DNA of 64,000 nucleotides from Chinchilla lanigera (lineage: Eukaryota; Chordata; Mammalia; Rodentia; Chinchillidae): assembly GCF_000276665.1 (NCBI RefSeq), contig NW_004955435.1, positions 6,861,693 through 6,925,692 on the forward strand, given 5' to 3'. The translations under genes were made by a program, and so were the position numbers. Under the pieces are notes generated by a model. It saw only the letters and a list, made by a program, of their open reading frames with translations, searched no databases and was not told the DNA's origin. Positions within the stretch are counted from its first letter, which is position 1, and every line of letters starts with the position of its first letter. Shown here piece by piece: positions 47,717 through 59,460 of this stretch.

Positions 47717-48326
47717 CCAGGTGTGATAAAAACATGGTAACTATTTAAAATTTTAAGAAATTATAGTACAGTAAGAGACACATTGCACAGATACCCCTTC
47801 GGTCATCCTGATTCTATCGCTTCAAGCACGCTGATCCTTCTGCTTCCGACACACGGATACCATCACTCGCCATTTTCCGAAGGAGTTGTGAAATCCTTTT
47901 CATATTTCCAGCTGCATTGTAATGGCTTCCCTGACGTCCTGAACAGATTCAGAATGTTTATCTTCCACGGTCATTTTCACTGTTAGGAAGAGTTAGAGGT
48001 TATACAATGCCAGATCCAGTGAATAAGGATGAGGGCTTGCCATGTTTTTATGAACTGGACTTTCGGTTGCAAGGCACTCAGTGGCAATATCTGCCTTACT
48101 TATTTATTTATCCATTCATTTATTTATAGTTTAGATCACTCCTCACAAGGACACTCCCAAAGTCTTCTCAAAATAACACTTCCCACGCTGCTTGACAAGG
48201 TGGCAAGGAGGACGGAACAAGTGTGCTGGAAGGAAGAGGGGAGGACGCTTTAAGGTAGTTTAATGGATGCCTTTTACTGTAATTTTAAAACTTTAATTAT
48301 TCACTGTATATTTTAATCACACCTTG
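47717..48326 (-). mobile_element. mariner-like element, internally deleted, copy 2
   Basis: Imperfect terminal inverted repeats are visible: left CCAGGTGTGATAAAA, right (reversed) CAAGGTGTGATTAAAA, both followed by an A..GTGAATA-TTAAA-type block. TA lies at the left border. The minus strand at 47790-48070 encodes HPYSLDLALYNL-type residues followed by VKMTVEDKH and VQDVREAI, as in the C-terminus of mariner transposases. The third catalytic position reads Asn rather than Asp in this frame. A TTTA repeat (48090-48130) interrupts it. It is inserted in L1 ORF1 sequence that resumes directly after it. Confidence 0.8.
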
Positions 48327-49223
48327 ATTATAACTCAATTGGGAAAATTAAAGTCAAAGAGAATTTGGAGTCAATGAGAGAAAAGTGTAAGAACACTGAT
48401 TATAAGACTATCAGTATAATGATCGTAAATTAAATTACTTTTAATTCTATATAAAAGAGCTACCATAATATTAAAAAATTACAAATAAAAATATATCCAC
48501 ATCCATTAAATGAATATTCATAAACTGTGAAAACAATGAAATAAAATATATTTGGAGAAGTTAAGAATAATGAAGTTAACAAAAAGACTGTTAAAAATGT
48601 AAAGTGCTCCACAAACATGGACCTACAAAACTATGTGCATAAGAAACCCAAAAGAATAAAAATACAATGAATTTTAAAAATCAACAAAATACAACAAAAG
48701 ATTGTAAAAGAGAAATGGATTAAACTGAAAACTCTCAGAACAACAGAAACATCTAACTGACATTAGTAAATTCTACCTTATGAATAATTACTTCATATAT
48801 AAAGGGACTAAAGTCTATTTCCAAAATATATGAAGAAGTTGAACAACATAACAGCAAGGAATTAAGCCAAGTGAAACATGAGCAAAGAGCTTTGGTAGCT
48901 CTTTCTCAGAAGACAATCTAATTAAAACTAGAAAACATTAATGGAAGAGAGTGTGCAAAACAGTAAAAACAGAAAGATACTGCCTTCATGGGTTGGAAGA
49001 ATTAATTCTTTTGAAGGATTCATGGTACTTCAGTGACCTACAGTCAATACAACTGCTTTCAGAACCTAAATTATATTCTACACAGAAATAAAAGAAGAAT
49101 AAATCTAATTTTTATATGGAAACACAGAAGACCACAAATAGCTCAATTAATCTGAAAGAACAATTTTCCTAATCAAAGCACATGTTGCAAAGCTGCAGTA
49201 ATCCAAACATTATGGTACTAGCA

Positions 49224-49335
49224 GGGGCTGGGGATATAGCTCAGTGGCATAAGCGCCTGCCTGGCAAGTGCAAGGTTGTGAGTTCAATCCCTGGTACTGA
49301 AAAATAAAATAAAATAAAATAAAAAAAACAGAGAA
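49224..49335 (+). mobile_element. ID SINE, older class, in L1
   Basis: GGGGCTGGGGATATAGCTC to GGTACTG and an (AAAAT)n tail. A 19-bp duplication at 49205-49223 and 49336-49354 differs at one base. Confidence 0.95.
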
Positions 49336-50025
49336 AAACATTATGGCACTAGCATAAAGTTAGAAATTTAAATGGAACAGAATAAAGAGTTCTCAAGTAA
49401 ATGTATGTACTTATAGTTTACTGAACTAGAAAAGGGCTCCTGGAATAGAGGAGGTGAAATCTCCTCAACAGTTGGCACAGACAAAGGAGTTACCCATATA
49501 CAAAAGAATAAAACTAGACCTTTTAAAGACTTAAACATAAGGCCACAATCTCTAAACTCCTGAAATAAAAACAAAATCTTTATGATATTCATCCAAATAC
49601 TGAGTTAATAAAATTAACAACAAAGTCATAACCAACAAAACAAGAAATAAACAACGGGAGTACATCAGACTAAAAATCTTCTTCATAGTAAAGAAAAAAA
49701 TTAACATAGTACAGAGATAGGTTATAAACTCCTAAAAATATTTTTAATATTTTTTACAATATTGGGGGCAAGAAATTAATCTTAAAAATTTTAAAGTGCG
49801 GTTTCAATGTCAAAATAACTAGTAGAATTTAAAAATTGACTAAGTACCATTTCAAAAGGATGTATAGTTATGGTCAATCAGTATATTAAAAATCATAAAC
49901 ATCATTCATCATCAGATAAAGGCAAACGAATAGTTCACTGAGATATCATATCACAGCAGTGTGACTATTATTATAAAAGGACAGCAGGCATGGGTGAGGA
50001 TGTGAATTAAAGACTAATGCCACCC

Positions 50026-50058
50026 CCCCACACACACACATACACATGCACACACAGA
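50026..50058 (+). repeat. short interrupted (CA)n tract
   Basis: CCCCCCCACACACACACATAC and further CA units inside the L1. Confidence 0.9.
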
Positions 50059-50162
50059 CATGCCTTAATTAGAACAGGGGTGTTGGTAGGATTACAAAAT
50101 AATACAACCACCATGGAAGAGTATGGAGGTTCCTCAAAAAATTAAAAATAGATCTATTATAC

Positions 50163-50709
50163 TGTAGAAAATACTCTATTTAGTTAAGGCCTGAGATAGA
50201 GTTGAGTGACCTGCCATATTGATAAGAGTTACAGTAGGAATAGACAAAAAACTAGACTTTAGACCAAGAATGAACTTTCTCAGGCAACAGAGAATGCAGC
50301 TCCCTCCCTACTAAAGGAGGCTGCTGCCAATTTACATCTTGAGCTTTGAGTAACTTGAAAGCAAAATAAGGAGTTCTTTTAAAATCTAAAACCTGTTTCC
50401 TTTAAGTCCTACATGTTGAAGAACTGGTTTAGACGTCTGAATTCCAACTGTTCATTTTAAATCCAAAGATTCTCTTGTGATAAATGGCCAGAAAACAACA
50501 GAGAAATTCCTGTGCTTTGCTTATACATGATTGGCTCTGGATTAAGGAGCCATGAACGCACTCACTGGGGACCCCACCTGGAAATGCAGGACTATTCCTC
50601 CCCTTCTTGTTTCCAATCAGACTCCTGTAACCTCTTTTGGTTTATGACGTCATTCTTTGACATTTGTGGAGACATGAACTCTGTATATAAGGTAAGGACA
50701 GGACCCACA
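50163..50709 (+). mobile_element. probable solo or truncated LTR inserted in L1
   Basis: L1 ORF2 breaks at about 50162 and resumes at about 50709. The 547-base insert starts TGTAGA and ends CCCACA, which fits LTR termini, but no target duplication is visible. It carries a promoter-like cassette close to its right end. Its family is not recognised, and the lack of an R/U5-like part after the TATA box suggests truncation. Confidence 0.4.
50613..50690 (+). promoter_or_regulatory. CCAAT / CRE / TATA promoter-like cassette
   Basis: CCAATCAG at 50613-50620, a perfect palindromic CRE TGACGTCA at 50645-50652, and TATATAAG at 50684-50691, in that order and at spacings normal for a Pol II core promoter. 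A start site would be expected near 50715. Whether it is active is unknown. Confidence 0.5.
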
Positions 50710-51199
50710 AATTCCTCTTCTAAGTATTCATCCAGAGGAGCTGTCACTAGAATCTATAAGGCAAATTGACCCTATCATATTCATTAATGCACTAATCACA
50801 ATAGCCAAGATATGAAAAAACCATCTGCCCTCTGACAGATGGACAAAAATGTGTTGCATACGTAACATGGAATACTTTTCAGCCTTTAAAAGAAGCTAAC
50901 AACATGAGTAATCCTTGGGAAAATTTTGATAAGTAAAAGAATCCAGACTGAGTAAAATAAAACAATCACAGAAAGACAGAAACTTATCATTTCTTATATG
51001 AGATACTGAAAGTAATAAAATTTATATTATCATAATACAGTAGTGGCTATTGATGACTCTGAGGAAGATAAAATGAAAAATTAATCATCAGTGCATAAAA
51101 AGTTTTAGTTCAACAGATGAATATAGTCTGAAGAGTTTAGAGTTTGTATAATGTAATATTGCCCAACATTCTATCTATAGGTAAAAATAAAGCATTTTA

Positions 51200-52300
51200 T
51201 AATTAAAAGGCATTGAGAGTGGATTTCATATAAGTATTACTGTTGTCACAGGACGAGGTCTGGGGTTCTTGAGGTTGAAATAAGGAACTTCATCCACCTT
51301 TTTTGTAGAATAAATTGAAATGTTCACTGATTTGTCATGGGAAAAGGACTTTTAGGGTGGGTCAGCATGAAGCTAAAGGATTTCTTAGAGATACAGGACA
51401 CACCGAAGGGCAGCGTGCCAGACCTCAGAGAAGTGGACACACTACAGTTGTGAACTGGGAGCTCTATGTATTTTTGGTGGTGGAAATCAGTAGAATTTGA
51501 TCATCTATAGCCTGAGTTTTATCTAGTGGGTGAGAGAGGGTGGTCCACCCCTAGTACAGATGATGTTCCATTTATGTGGGAAATCCTAATTTATAGGTGG
51601 GAAAGGTAGACTATTTGCAGAAGAAAGAGGACCATTTGAAAGTAAAACACAGAATAGACAAACAATATTTTTAGGTGAAAGGGAGTTAGTAAAATGTATT
51701 ATTTCTTGGAGAACAGAAAGAGAAAAAATTTTTACTGGGTTTGTGTCCTCAGGTAGCAGTTTTTCTTAACAGTACAATTTAAAACATTTCGATTTCCTTG
51801 TCTACTTTCTACCTAGTTCTCATTTCTTCTATCCTACTGAAGTAGGAGATTATGGTGTGGCAGGTTGGCCGGAAAAGTGGGCATGACCTGCTAATTGCAA
51901 AATCTGTGGCCACATGCACAGAACAATCCTGAAAGCCTTGCAAAGGGAACCAAACAACGAGAACGGTCTTCAGTTCTTCTCCAGCAGTTTTGGAAAGATG
52001 CCCTAGAGCTGACATCAGTCTGAGGACTGGGAGATACAAAAGGACAGTCATCACTCACTTTGCACATTTGTGCTTTTTCCTGACAGTCCAATCTCATGCA
52101 ATGGTGCACTTCTTCTCCTCCTTTACTTGATCCAAACTTGCTCTGCAGAGCATATTTCTTTTCCTACCTTTAATAACATGAAACTTCTCTTTTCTTTGCA
52201 ATTGCCTCCACCAATTTTTTCAGAACAGAAAGAACCCAGAATCCACCACTAAAAGGAGACTTCACCACTGTAAAGCTGGTAACACCACTTCATTATTCGT
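51200..52300. other. unassigned, moderately GC-rich sequence
   Basis: No gene recognised. Overlapping minus ORFs at 51809-52109 (72-81 codons) and plus ORF 52070-52252 have no known features. It may hold internal remains of the ERV whose LTR follows, but I see no retroviral gene motif. Confidence 0.35.
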
Positions 52301-52922
52301 GTAGGCAACTAAGTGAGGTAGAAATATTATAAACACTCAGACAGAGTTAAGCCCTCAAAGGAGCTCGTGCAGAAAATGAAACTTCACAACTGTGGCTGTA
52401 AGTGCATCTGTGAAAAGCCAGTGCTCCAAATAGAGATGCAGTGCCAGGACTACACGCCTCCCTGAGGGATAAGCAATAACTTGGGACTCTAGTATAATTG
52501 GGAGCACCTGTTCCAGAAAGCTCCGACAGACGTCAGTCATCCAGGCAGATAACCAGAGCATCCACACCCACCCCTTCCTAAGAACGCCTGTGTTCCTTCC
52601 CTGGACACTTGCTACATGACTTGCGCTCCTATTGGATCAGTATTAGCTAAGCGGCTATACCTATAATTTTATTGGTTGATCATAGTTTGACCCATGTTGT
52701 ACTACCTTATGATTTTGTGCTCACTGCATGATTTTACTCTATAAAACATTCCCAGAGAAATGGCCACTGTGGCAACCAATGTTTGTGTACTATCCTGTCT
52801 CTCAGGAGCTGTCTCTCCATAAATCTTTCCTACTGTTGACCTCTGCTACCCCTTAGAATTCATTCTTAAATTTGAAGAGATATGAACTTGATATATCTGA
52901 CATCTAGCAGGTTGGGTGTTAT
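52300..52922 (+). mobile_element. ERV-type LTR, copy 2
   Basis: Same family as 11361-12080: start GTAGGCAACTAAGTGAGGTAG..GAGTTAAGCC, U3-like part with CCTATTGGATCAG and TTATTGGTTGATC (CCAAT-type motifs), TATA box CTATAAAAC at about 52740, CTCTCAGGAGCTGTCTC, TTAGAATTCATTC, and end CATCTAGCAGGTTGGGTG. It lacks the ACCAAG expansion of copy 1. Solo LTR, no adjoining viral genes seen. The 70-codon minus ORF at 52355-52567 is not a gene. Confidence 0.75.
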
Positions 52923-52972
52923 AGTTCCCCTTTATTAATTACCACACATAAAGAGAATAATGTGAAAATATA

Positions 52973-52998
52973 CACACACACACACACAAACACACACT
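52973..52998 (+). repeat. short (CA)n tract
   Basis: ACACACACACACACACAAAC-type run just after the LTR. Confidence 0.9.
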
Positions 52999-53049
52999 CT
53001 TTTGTTAGTGTAAAAATTTAGAAAAACTAGAGGGAAGAAATGAAAGAAA

Positions 53050-54930
53050 GGTTGATCAAATAATATATGACTCTAAAAATGGGAGCTATTACTCTGGCCA
53101 TGTAAAAATTAAATTATTAGATTTTCTAAGCATTCAACAAAATGCAGAGATTATAATTGAATGAATATAGTTGGAGTCAACTTTATGCTTTATTTAATAA
53201 GTCAACCTTAAATATAAAATCATGATAAGGTCAAAGTAAAATGATGTGAGAATATATATGGGGCCATATTAATTAAATCAAAACTGGAAAAATGGCTATC
53301 ACCAACCTAAGTAAACTTTGGAAGGGAGACATCACCAGTGATAAAGAAGGGCGTAATGATAAAATGGTCAATTCTGTAAGAAGTAATAATTCTAAATGTT
53401 TACTCACCAAACACTGAAATGTCAAGGTAAACGAGAATCTCAAAACAGTGGAAAATAAAACTGTAAAGGTCTACAATTACCATGGAATTGTGATGCTCTT
53501 TTCTCAGTAATTGACGAAACTTACATACAACCAGTAAGGTTATATAGATCATCTCTGCAACACTATCAACTGATTTAATATAATTTTACATTTGAGTAAT
53601 GCTGACATACAGTTTGAGAATATATTTTTTTTATCTAAATATGATAAAATCAGGAAGCTACTCAGTGTTCTGTGTGGAGAAAAGTTTAAAAGATTAGAGA
53701 ATTTAAATAATTCTAAGTATATTACTTACCACAACAAAATTAAAGTTGAAATCAATAACAAAACAACATCTCTTTCTATAAACTCCTCAAATATTTTTGA
53801 ATAAAATACTTCTGTATAGCACACTGGTCATAAAATCCAAATGAATTTAGAAAAAAGTTTAAATCAAAGCAAATAAAAAACATCATACTGGACTCCATGA
53901 GATGCAGCTCAAGCAATATTTACAAGAGTATTTATTGTGTAAAGGGCCTAAGTTAGGAAAGTCTCAATTCATTGATATCAGTTCAGAAAATACAAAGTTG
54001 AAGGAAAAGAAAGTAGAGAGATGAAAACAAAGAAAGAAGAGAAACCCAATTGAAATGCCAAATAGGTAAGGACAAAGTAAAACGCAGATAAGAATTAACT
54101 GGAGAAAGGAAAACAATATAAAAAGCTACTGAAGCTTCAAGATATTTCTTTGAGAAATAAATTAATAACATTGATAAAGTATTAAACAGAATGACTAAGA
54201 ACAAAAAAATAAGATTCTTCAGATATCTAAAACTAACAATGTAATAGTGTAAGAAACCATAAAATCTTTATTTGGCAATGTAGATGAAAGAATTTATGTG
54301 CAGAAGAGAAATTTTTCAAACTCACTCAAGATTATTTTTGCTATTTATCATCTACAAACTTGGCAACTTAAGTAACGCAAATTTATCCTACTTTTATGGA
54401 GTCAGGAGCCCAAGCACGGGTTCACTGTGTCTCTGTTTAGACACTAGAAAGCCAGTAGTGAGTCCAGGAGGGGTTTTAAACTGAAATTCATATATATACC
54501 ATGTGCCATTTCATTGGGAATGATTAGGAGCACTTTTAGAAGCAGTACTAAAAAGATTGACCACTAACACATTTCCATTAAAAGTAGTGCTGAATGTCTA
54601 CATTAGCACAATAAAAGAAGACAAGAAGACCTAAAAACTGGAAATGGAATATAATTGATGCTGTTGTGTATGATATTATATTTTATATTATATTATTATA
54701 TTATATTATAATTAATATAATATGATTGCCTACAAGGGAGCCAAAAATGTTTACAAAAAGACTGTTACAATTATATAAAAGCTAAGAAGTTGCTGAATAT
54801 AAGCCCTCAATGAGTTTATCACAATGAATCACATATTTATGCACTAGCAATAAAAATTGTAACATTATTTCAAAAATATATACTACACTAGAAAAACAAG
54901 ATAAGAGAAAAATATGAAGTGCTGAAGCAC
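53050..54930 (+). mobile_element. old LINE-1 ORF2 (linker and RT) remnant
   Basis: Scattered L1-like blocks: AAATTAAAGTTGAAATCAATAAC, AACTCCTCAAATA, ACATCATACTGGACTCCATGAG, and GTGCTGAATGTCTACATTAG with AAGAAGACAAGAAGACC. Strongly decayed, all frames broken. An AT-palindromic stretch (54668-54722) lies inside it. Confidence 0.5.
54668..54722. repeat. AT-rich (TATAT)n palindromic tract
   Basis: Imperfect TATTATATT units, self-complementary over about 50 bases and able to form a cruciform. Confidence 0.85.
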
Positions 54931-55765
54931 TGTTGGAAACATCACTCGGATTGATAAATTTTGTCCATCAAAAATTATGCATGTTTAATGGTTTTTTTTT
55001 TTGGTTTTATGTCTAAAGACTAGGAACAGAGTTGCCTCCCACTCCCAGGGCCTGGAAAAATGTGGCTTTGTTTACACACAAATTGTGTAAGTATTGCAAC
55101 ATATTTTGGGACCACCAGTAAGTGATCAGCTCATATTTCCCATTATATGAAAGTGATTCTTAAATTTTCTTTGTAAATTATAGTCATATTTCATTATTTA
55201 TATCTACTTACCATAAAATGATACATGCTTTTCTAAACTTTGCAGATAATTATGCCTTCCATAATAAGCTTCAAAATGATGCATGCATTTGGTAATCATT
55301 GCTAAATTTTTATGATTATAAGTGACAGATGTCTGTAGCTTGCCATCATTTTAACTTGACATTTCCCATTATTATAGCGATATTGATGAAAGAAGATTAA
55401 GGAGCGCTCAGATGCCAAATCCCATTATTTCAACTTTATGTACAGCTGTCAAGGCCTAATAATTCCAAAGGGATCTCACTATTTTGGAATAAAAATGCAT
55501 AAAGCAGGTCCTCTTGGTAATGTGAAACTGAATCTAATTTCTCAAATTTAAAGGAAAATAATAAGTATAAATCTATTTTTAACTTTCACTTCTCCTTTAA
55601 AAGTGGTACTTCAGACTTAGCGAAAGAAATAATCAACAAGTAAGATCATGCTGCTTAGTAAATTTTAATAACGTGTTTATTTGCCCTAAAGTTTTTAATA
55701 CACATATGACTTGGAACAGTTAATCAAGGTTGGAGATGCTAGGTTTTCAGATTTGATAGCAATTA
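54930..55765. other. unassigned single-copy sequence
   Basis: No repeat or gene recognised. Bases 55250-55560 have even composition and motifs such as ATGATGCATGCATTTGG and GTACAGCTGTCAAGG (E-box CAGCTG), as often seen in conserved non-coding elements. This is only a hint. Confidence 0.3.
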
Positions 55766-55769
55766 CTGC

Positions 55770-56330
55770 TTTTTTAAAAAAACTTTATTTATTTTAAAGA
55801 GAAGAAAGATAAACAAACAATGAAACCGAGTTTGTAAACAGGTTACTAGGACAGTTACAATGGTTGATACACTGCACACTGTCGTCTTTTAATTAGTTAA
55901 TCAGAGTACCAGATACAGGCCTGACATCTTGTCTAAACAATATTAGCACAAAGCATTGTTTTCAAGGAACCAAGAGAGGCTAGCTGTAAAGCTATCTTAA
56001 CCATCTTGTACATACATATATATCTTTCTTTTTCCCTTTCTTCCTTTCCCCTTTCCCCCATTGCAGCTGCCTTTTCTTTTGCAGATTTTTCCCAGTTCAC
56101 AGTGCCTTTCTTCAGTTAAACACTTCTCTCAGCGATCTGCAAGCCTGTGTTTTCCATTCATTGTTGCAGAACAGTGAGTGATTCATACATGCCATCTTGT
56201 CTGGGTCCTTGGTATTGTGAAAAACTTCCGTGTACCGTGTCACATTTCTACCTTACTAAAGATGATCACAAATCATTACTTTAAAAGTATGATACAAACC
56301 TTGTACATTTATTGTTTCTTTTTTTCATTG
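55770..56330. repeat. unnamed interspersed repeat, copy C
   Basis: Shares with copies A and B: TTTCAAGGAACCAA..TCTTAACCATCTTGTACATACATAT, a pyrimidine tract, CATTGCAGCTGCCTTTTCTTTTGCAG, and CATCTTGTCTGGGTCCTTGGTA. Same orientation as the others. Confidence 0.5.
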
Positions 56331-56339
56331 TTTCCCCTA

Positions 56340-58020
56340 AAATTATTTTAAATACAAAGGTTCATATCACATAGAAATAAGGTTATTTCTGTATAACAAA
56401 CAGTTCAAAATTTACATGAATAAATATATAGTAAATATATTCTGAGTATTAATTATGCAATTAATTGGAAAGTTACAATTGAAAAGGTGATAATGGCATC
56501 AGCTCTCAGGTTCTCTTTCACCCTTACCTTGTGATTTTCATCTAAACATTTTTCAGATAATATGTTTCTTAAACTGTTAAAGTCTCAGTAAAAAGCCCAG
56601 TATTTCCTTCTCTACTCTTGACTTTTCTGCTACATTTACAAACCATAGTTTTGAGATATAATTGATAGACAATAAACTACATATAAAGTATAAAATTTGA
56701 TGACATCAACATATATACATTGGTGAAATCGAATTGTCAAGGCAAGGAACACATCCATAACACTCAAAGTTGCCTGATGGCCCTCTACAATCTCAACACT
56801 CCTTTCCTTTCTATCCTTTCTTTATAATCATTGATTTGCTTTAACCTGTGTCTGTTTTTTAGTTTGCATTTGCCAGAATTTCCTATCAATTACATTATAC
56901 ACAAATTGATATTTTACCCCAAGATGGATACATTGGTATACTTTGTGATAAAATTATTAGAGATGGAGTTTGCATTTGCACAACCAGGCAAGGCTTCCCT
57001 GGCAGTAGGGTGGAAAAGACCTGGGTTGATGAAGGATAAGTAACTTACATAATTTCTGGAAGGAATTGTGTGGACAGGGGAATCGCACATGCAAACTAAG
57101 AAACAGGATTAGATTTTGTGTGTTCTTTAAGCAGCAGGGAGACCTTTGTAATTGTAGTGCCTGACAGGGAGATGGCAGGAGCTGAAGCAGAGAAAATGAT
57201 ATGGTGCCTATAGTTCCATGATTTCCCATGGCGGCCATAAAGAAATATTACTGTGGTAGCTTAGTTTACTCCCTATGAGTAGGCAGTAAGGGCAGCCTAA
57301 TGAGAAGGTTGATAGAACAGCTAATTTAAGCAGCTGGTTAATCAAGAAGATGGTTGAGCATAGAAATTAAAAAGAGAGCATGAGAACAGAGGACAGAGGT
57401 CTGGGATGAGAATAAGGAAAAGGACTCTTCCAGAAAAGGACTGTATCTCAGGAGCATTAAGTTAGTTTAGGACTTTGACAGGTGCTCCCTACCTCCAGAC
57501 CCCTGATTTCAGCTGCACCTGGAGAAACAGAAATACAAGATGATCAGTTTTCTTTTGAAATATTTTGAATTCATTCCCTTTGAAAAAACCCCTTCCTGGG
57601 CCCTGCTTATTTGTAGAAATGCAAGGCATGGATCCAGTTTGAATCATACATTCAGAATCCCTTCACAATACACATCTCCCAGGAGCTTTTTTTTATTATT
57701 TACTTCCAAAAAGCTCCTACAACTTCCTCCTTTGGGTTCATGACTTCATTATTCATCGTTCATGGAAACATAAGCTTGGTTTATACAGAATTAACAATTG
57801 CACTGCAATGTGATTGGATTAAACAAAAAAGTATTGTCTCGTGGTTTTGGAGGGAAAACACCCCAAGATCAAATTTTTAATATAATTGTTTTCCTCTGAG
57901 GGCAATGAGGGAAGTAATGGTGCTCACGCTTCCTACTTAGCTTTGGTGTTCCTCAGCTGGAGTAAGCATAACAAGCCTAAGCTCGATCTCTGCTATCATT
58001 TTGCTTTGGTTTTTGGTTTT
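56340..58020. other. unassigned sequence
   Basis: No gene supported. The GC-richer part (about 56950-57560) carries opposite-strand ORFs (56831-57043 plus, 56957-57238 minus) without recognisable features. It could be an old LTR, which I cannot name. Confidence 0.35.
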
Positions 58021-58029
58021 CACTTAAAA

Positions 58030-58165
58030 CAGGGTCTTGCCATGTAGTCCAGGCTGGCTTTGAAATCACTGCGTAGCCCAGGCTGTCTTCTTCACTCTCA
58101 TGTCAGTCTTCCTACCCCAACCTCCAGAGTGCTGAGATTATAGGTGTGCACCACCACACCCAGCT
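58030..58165 (-). mobile_element. B1 SINE, antisense
   Basis: The plus strand shows ACAGGGTCTTGCCATGTAGTCC, a duplicated CCAGGCTG unit (rodent B1 internal duplication), CCAGAGTGCTGAGATTATAGG and CACCACCACACCCAGC. Confidence 0.92.
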
Positions 58166-58399
58166 CTCTGCCTTCATACTTAAAATGACATTTTTCCTCT
58201 GTGTGTGGTTTGATCCAAAGTTCCTTTAATATGATATGATTCAGATTAGATTTTATTCCAATATAAACTCATCCTAATGTTACTTATGACATCAGCATAC
58301 TTATGACATCAGGAACTATATAATTTTCAAATAAGTTCATGTTTTTAGGTTCTGTGGGTTAGGACTTCAATATGTGAAATGTGGAAGGACATAGTTCAA

Positions 58400-59200
58400 C
58401 CCCTCAATAATAATGCAACTATAAAATGATGGAAAATATTAACCATTTAGAAATCATATAATGCCAATTCTAAACACATTATTTCAAAAAAGAGAGAAGG
58501 TAACAGTTCTCTACTTATTTTATAGGGCCATCCTGAGTCCAATAACAACATCAAACTATTACAAGAAAAGAATATGATAGGCCAATATCTCCCATGATAG
58601 AGAATATTTAATTAAACTTTATCAAACAGAATCTGGTACTATATGCAGAAGGGTAGTACATCATAAAGAAGTTGTTTGTTGTGACAAACCAAACAATTTT
58701 ATATAAATTGAATAAATAAATCAATAGAAAGCAGGACAACAATAAATAAATAGAAAGCAGTCTCTATAAATTAAAAATTTTGATAAAATTCAGTACACTT
58801 CCTCAAAAAGTTATCATCAAATGAGGGCTAAATTGAGTTCCTTTACTCTGAAAGCCAAAAGGTATAATTTTATCAGATAGACATTCACAAATATCACCAA
58901 AGGCAAAGATGCAGTGTGACATTTCTATTCTCTAGTTTATCAGAAATCTAGCTCCCTACAGTAAATCAAGGGAAACAAATAAAGTGCATTATCATTTGAA
59001 AAGAAAACAATATAACACAAAGATATTATAATAATTCAAAGAAACATTATTCATGATACTGCTAATCTGTAAATTACTTGAGCATTCAGTAACCAGAAAA
59101 CATCAGACAAAAATGGAATATCATATAATAGTTTACTACTGTGCAATGAAAAGTCAGATTATTAATTTGAATATACGTATGTCTGATGCATATTTTTCCA
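58400..59200 (+). mobile_element. old LINE-1/HAL1-like ORF2 remnant
   Basis: L1-like blocks include ATGCCAATTCTAAACACATTA, GATAGGCCAATATCTCCCATGATAG and GAATATTTAATTAAACTTTATC. Decayed and AT-rich, with a local (AAAT)n duplication at 58720-58765. Confidence 0.45.
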
Positions 59201-59460
59201 AAAGCAAGAAGCTAGGCAGTGTGTAGAACCTGAGGTTTGATACCATAAGTATTTTTAGCGCCCATACAGAAAGAGCTGGTCTGTCCTTATACAAGTCAGA
59301 AAATGGTCATAGTGGTGGGGCAGTTAACAGAAGGGACAGAAGCCAACTTCTACGATGATAAAGATGTTTTAACTTGTGTCTTTGTTACATAGATGTACAT
59401 AATTGCCAAAAATATCTTGTAACTGAACATTTTAGAATAGCACATTTTTAAAAAATAAAA

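Larger units (their letters stand above)
46440..51190 (+). mobile_element. old LINE-1 in pieces, host of three nested insertions
   Basis: Bases 46440-47716 resemble an old-type 5'UTR/ORF1 (AAGCAGAAGAAAGGATCAATG, GAGCGAAGAAAACTTGAGGG, GTGGCTGAAAACTCCCCAAATC). Bases 48327-48450 continue ORF1 (AAAATTAAAGTCAAAGAGAA). Bases 48980-50160 and 50709-51000 resemble late ORF2 (TTCATGGGTTGGAAGAATTAA, AAAGCTGCAGTAATCC, CACAATAGCCAAGATATG), and a 3'UTR runs to about 51190. Much of ORF2 is missing between about 48.5 and 48.9 kb. Insertions: mariner (47717-48326), ID (49224-49335) and a promoter-bearing LTR-like segment (about 50163-50709). Confidence 0.7.

Noticed and set aside
58285..58320. Repeated CTTATGACATCAG motif resembling two CRE half-sites
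   Set aside because: A short local duplication of about 17 bases without further promoter context.
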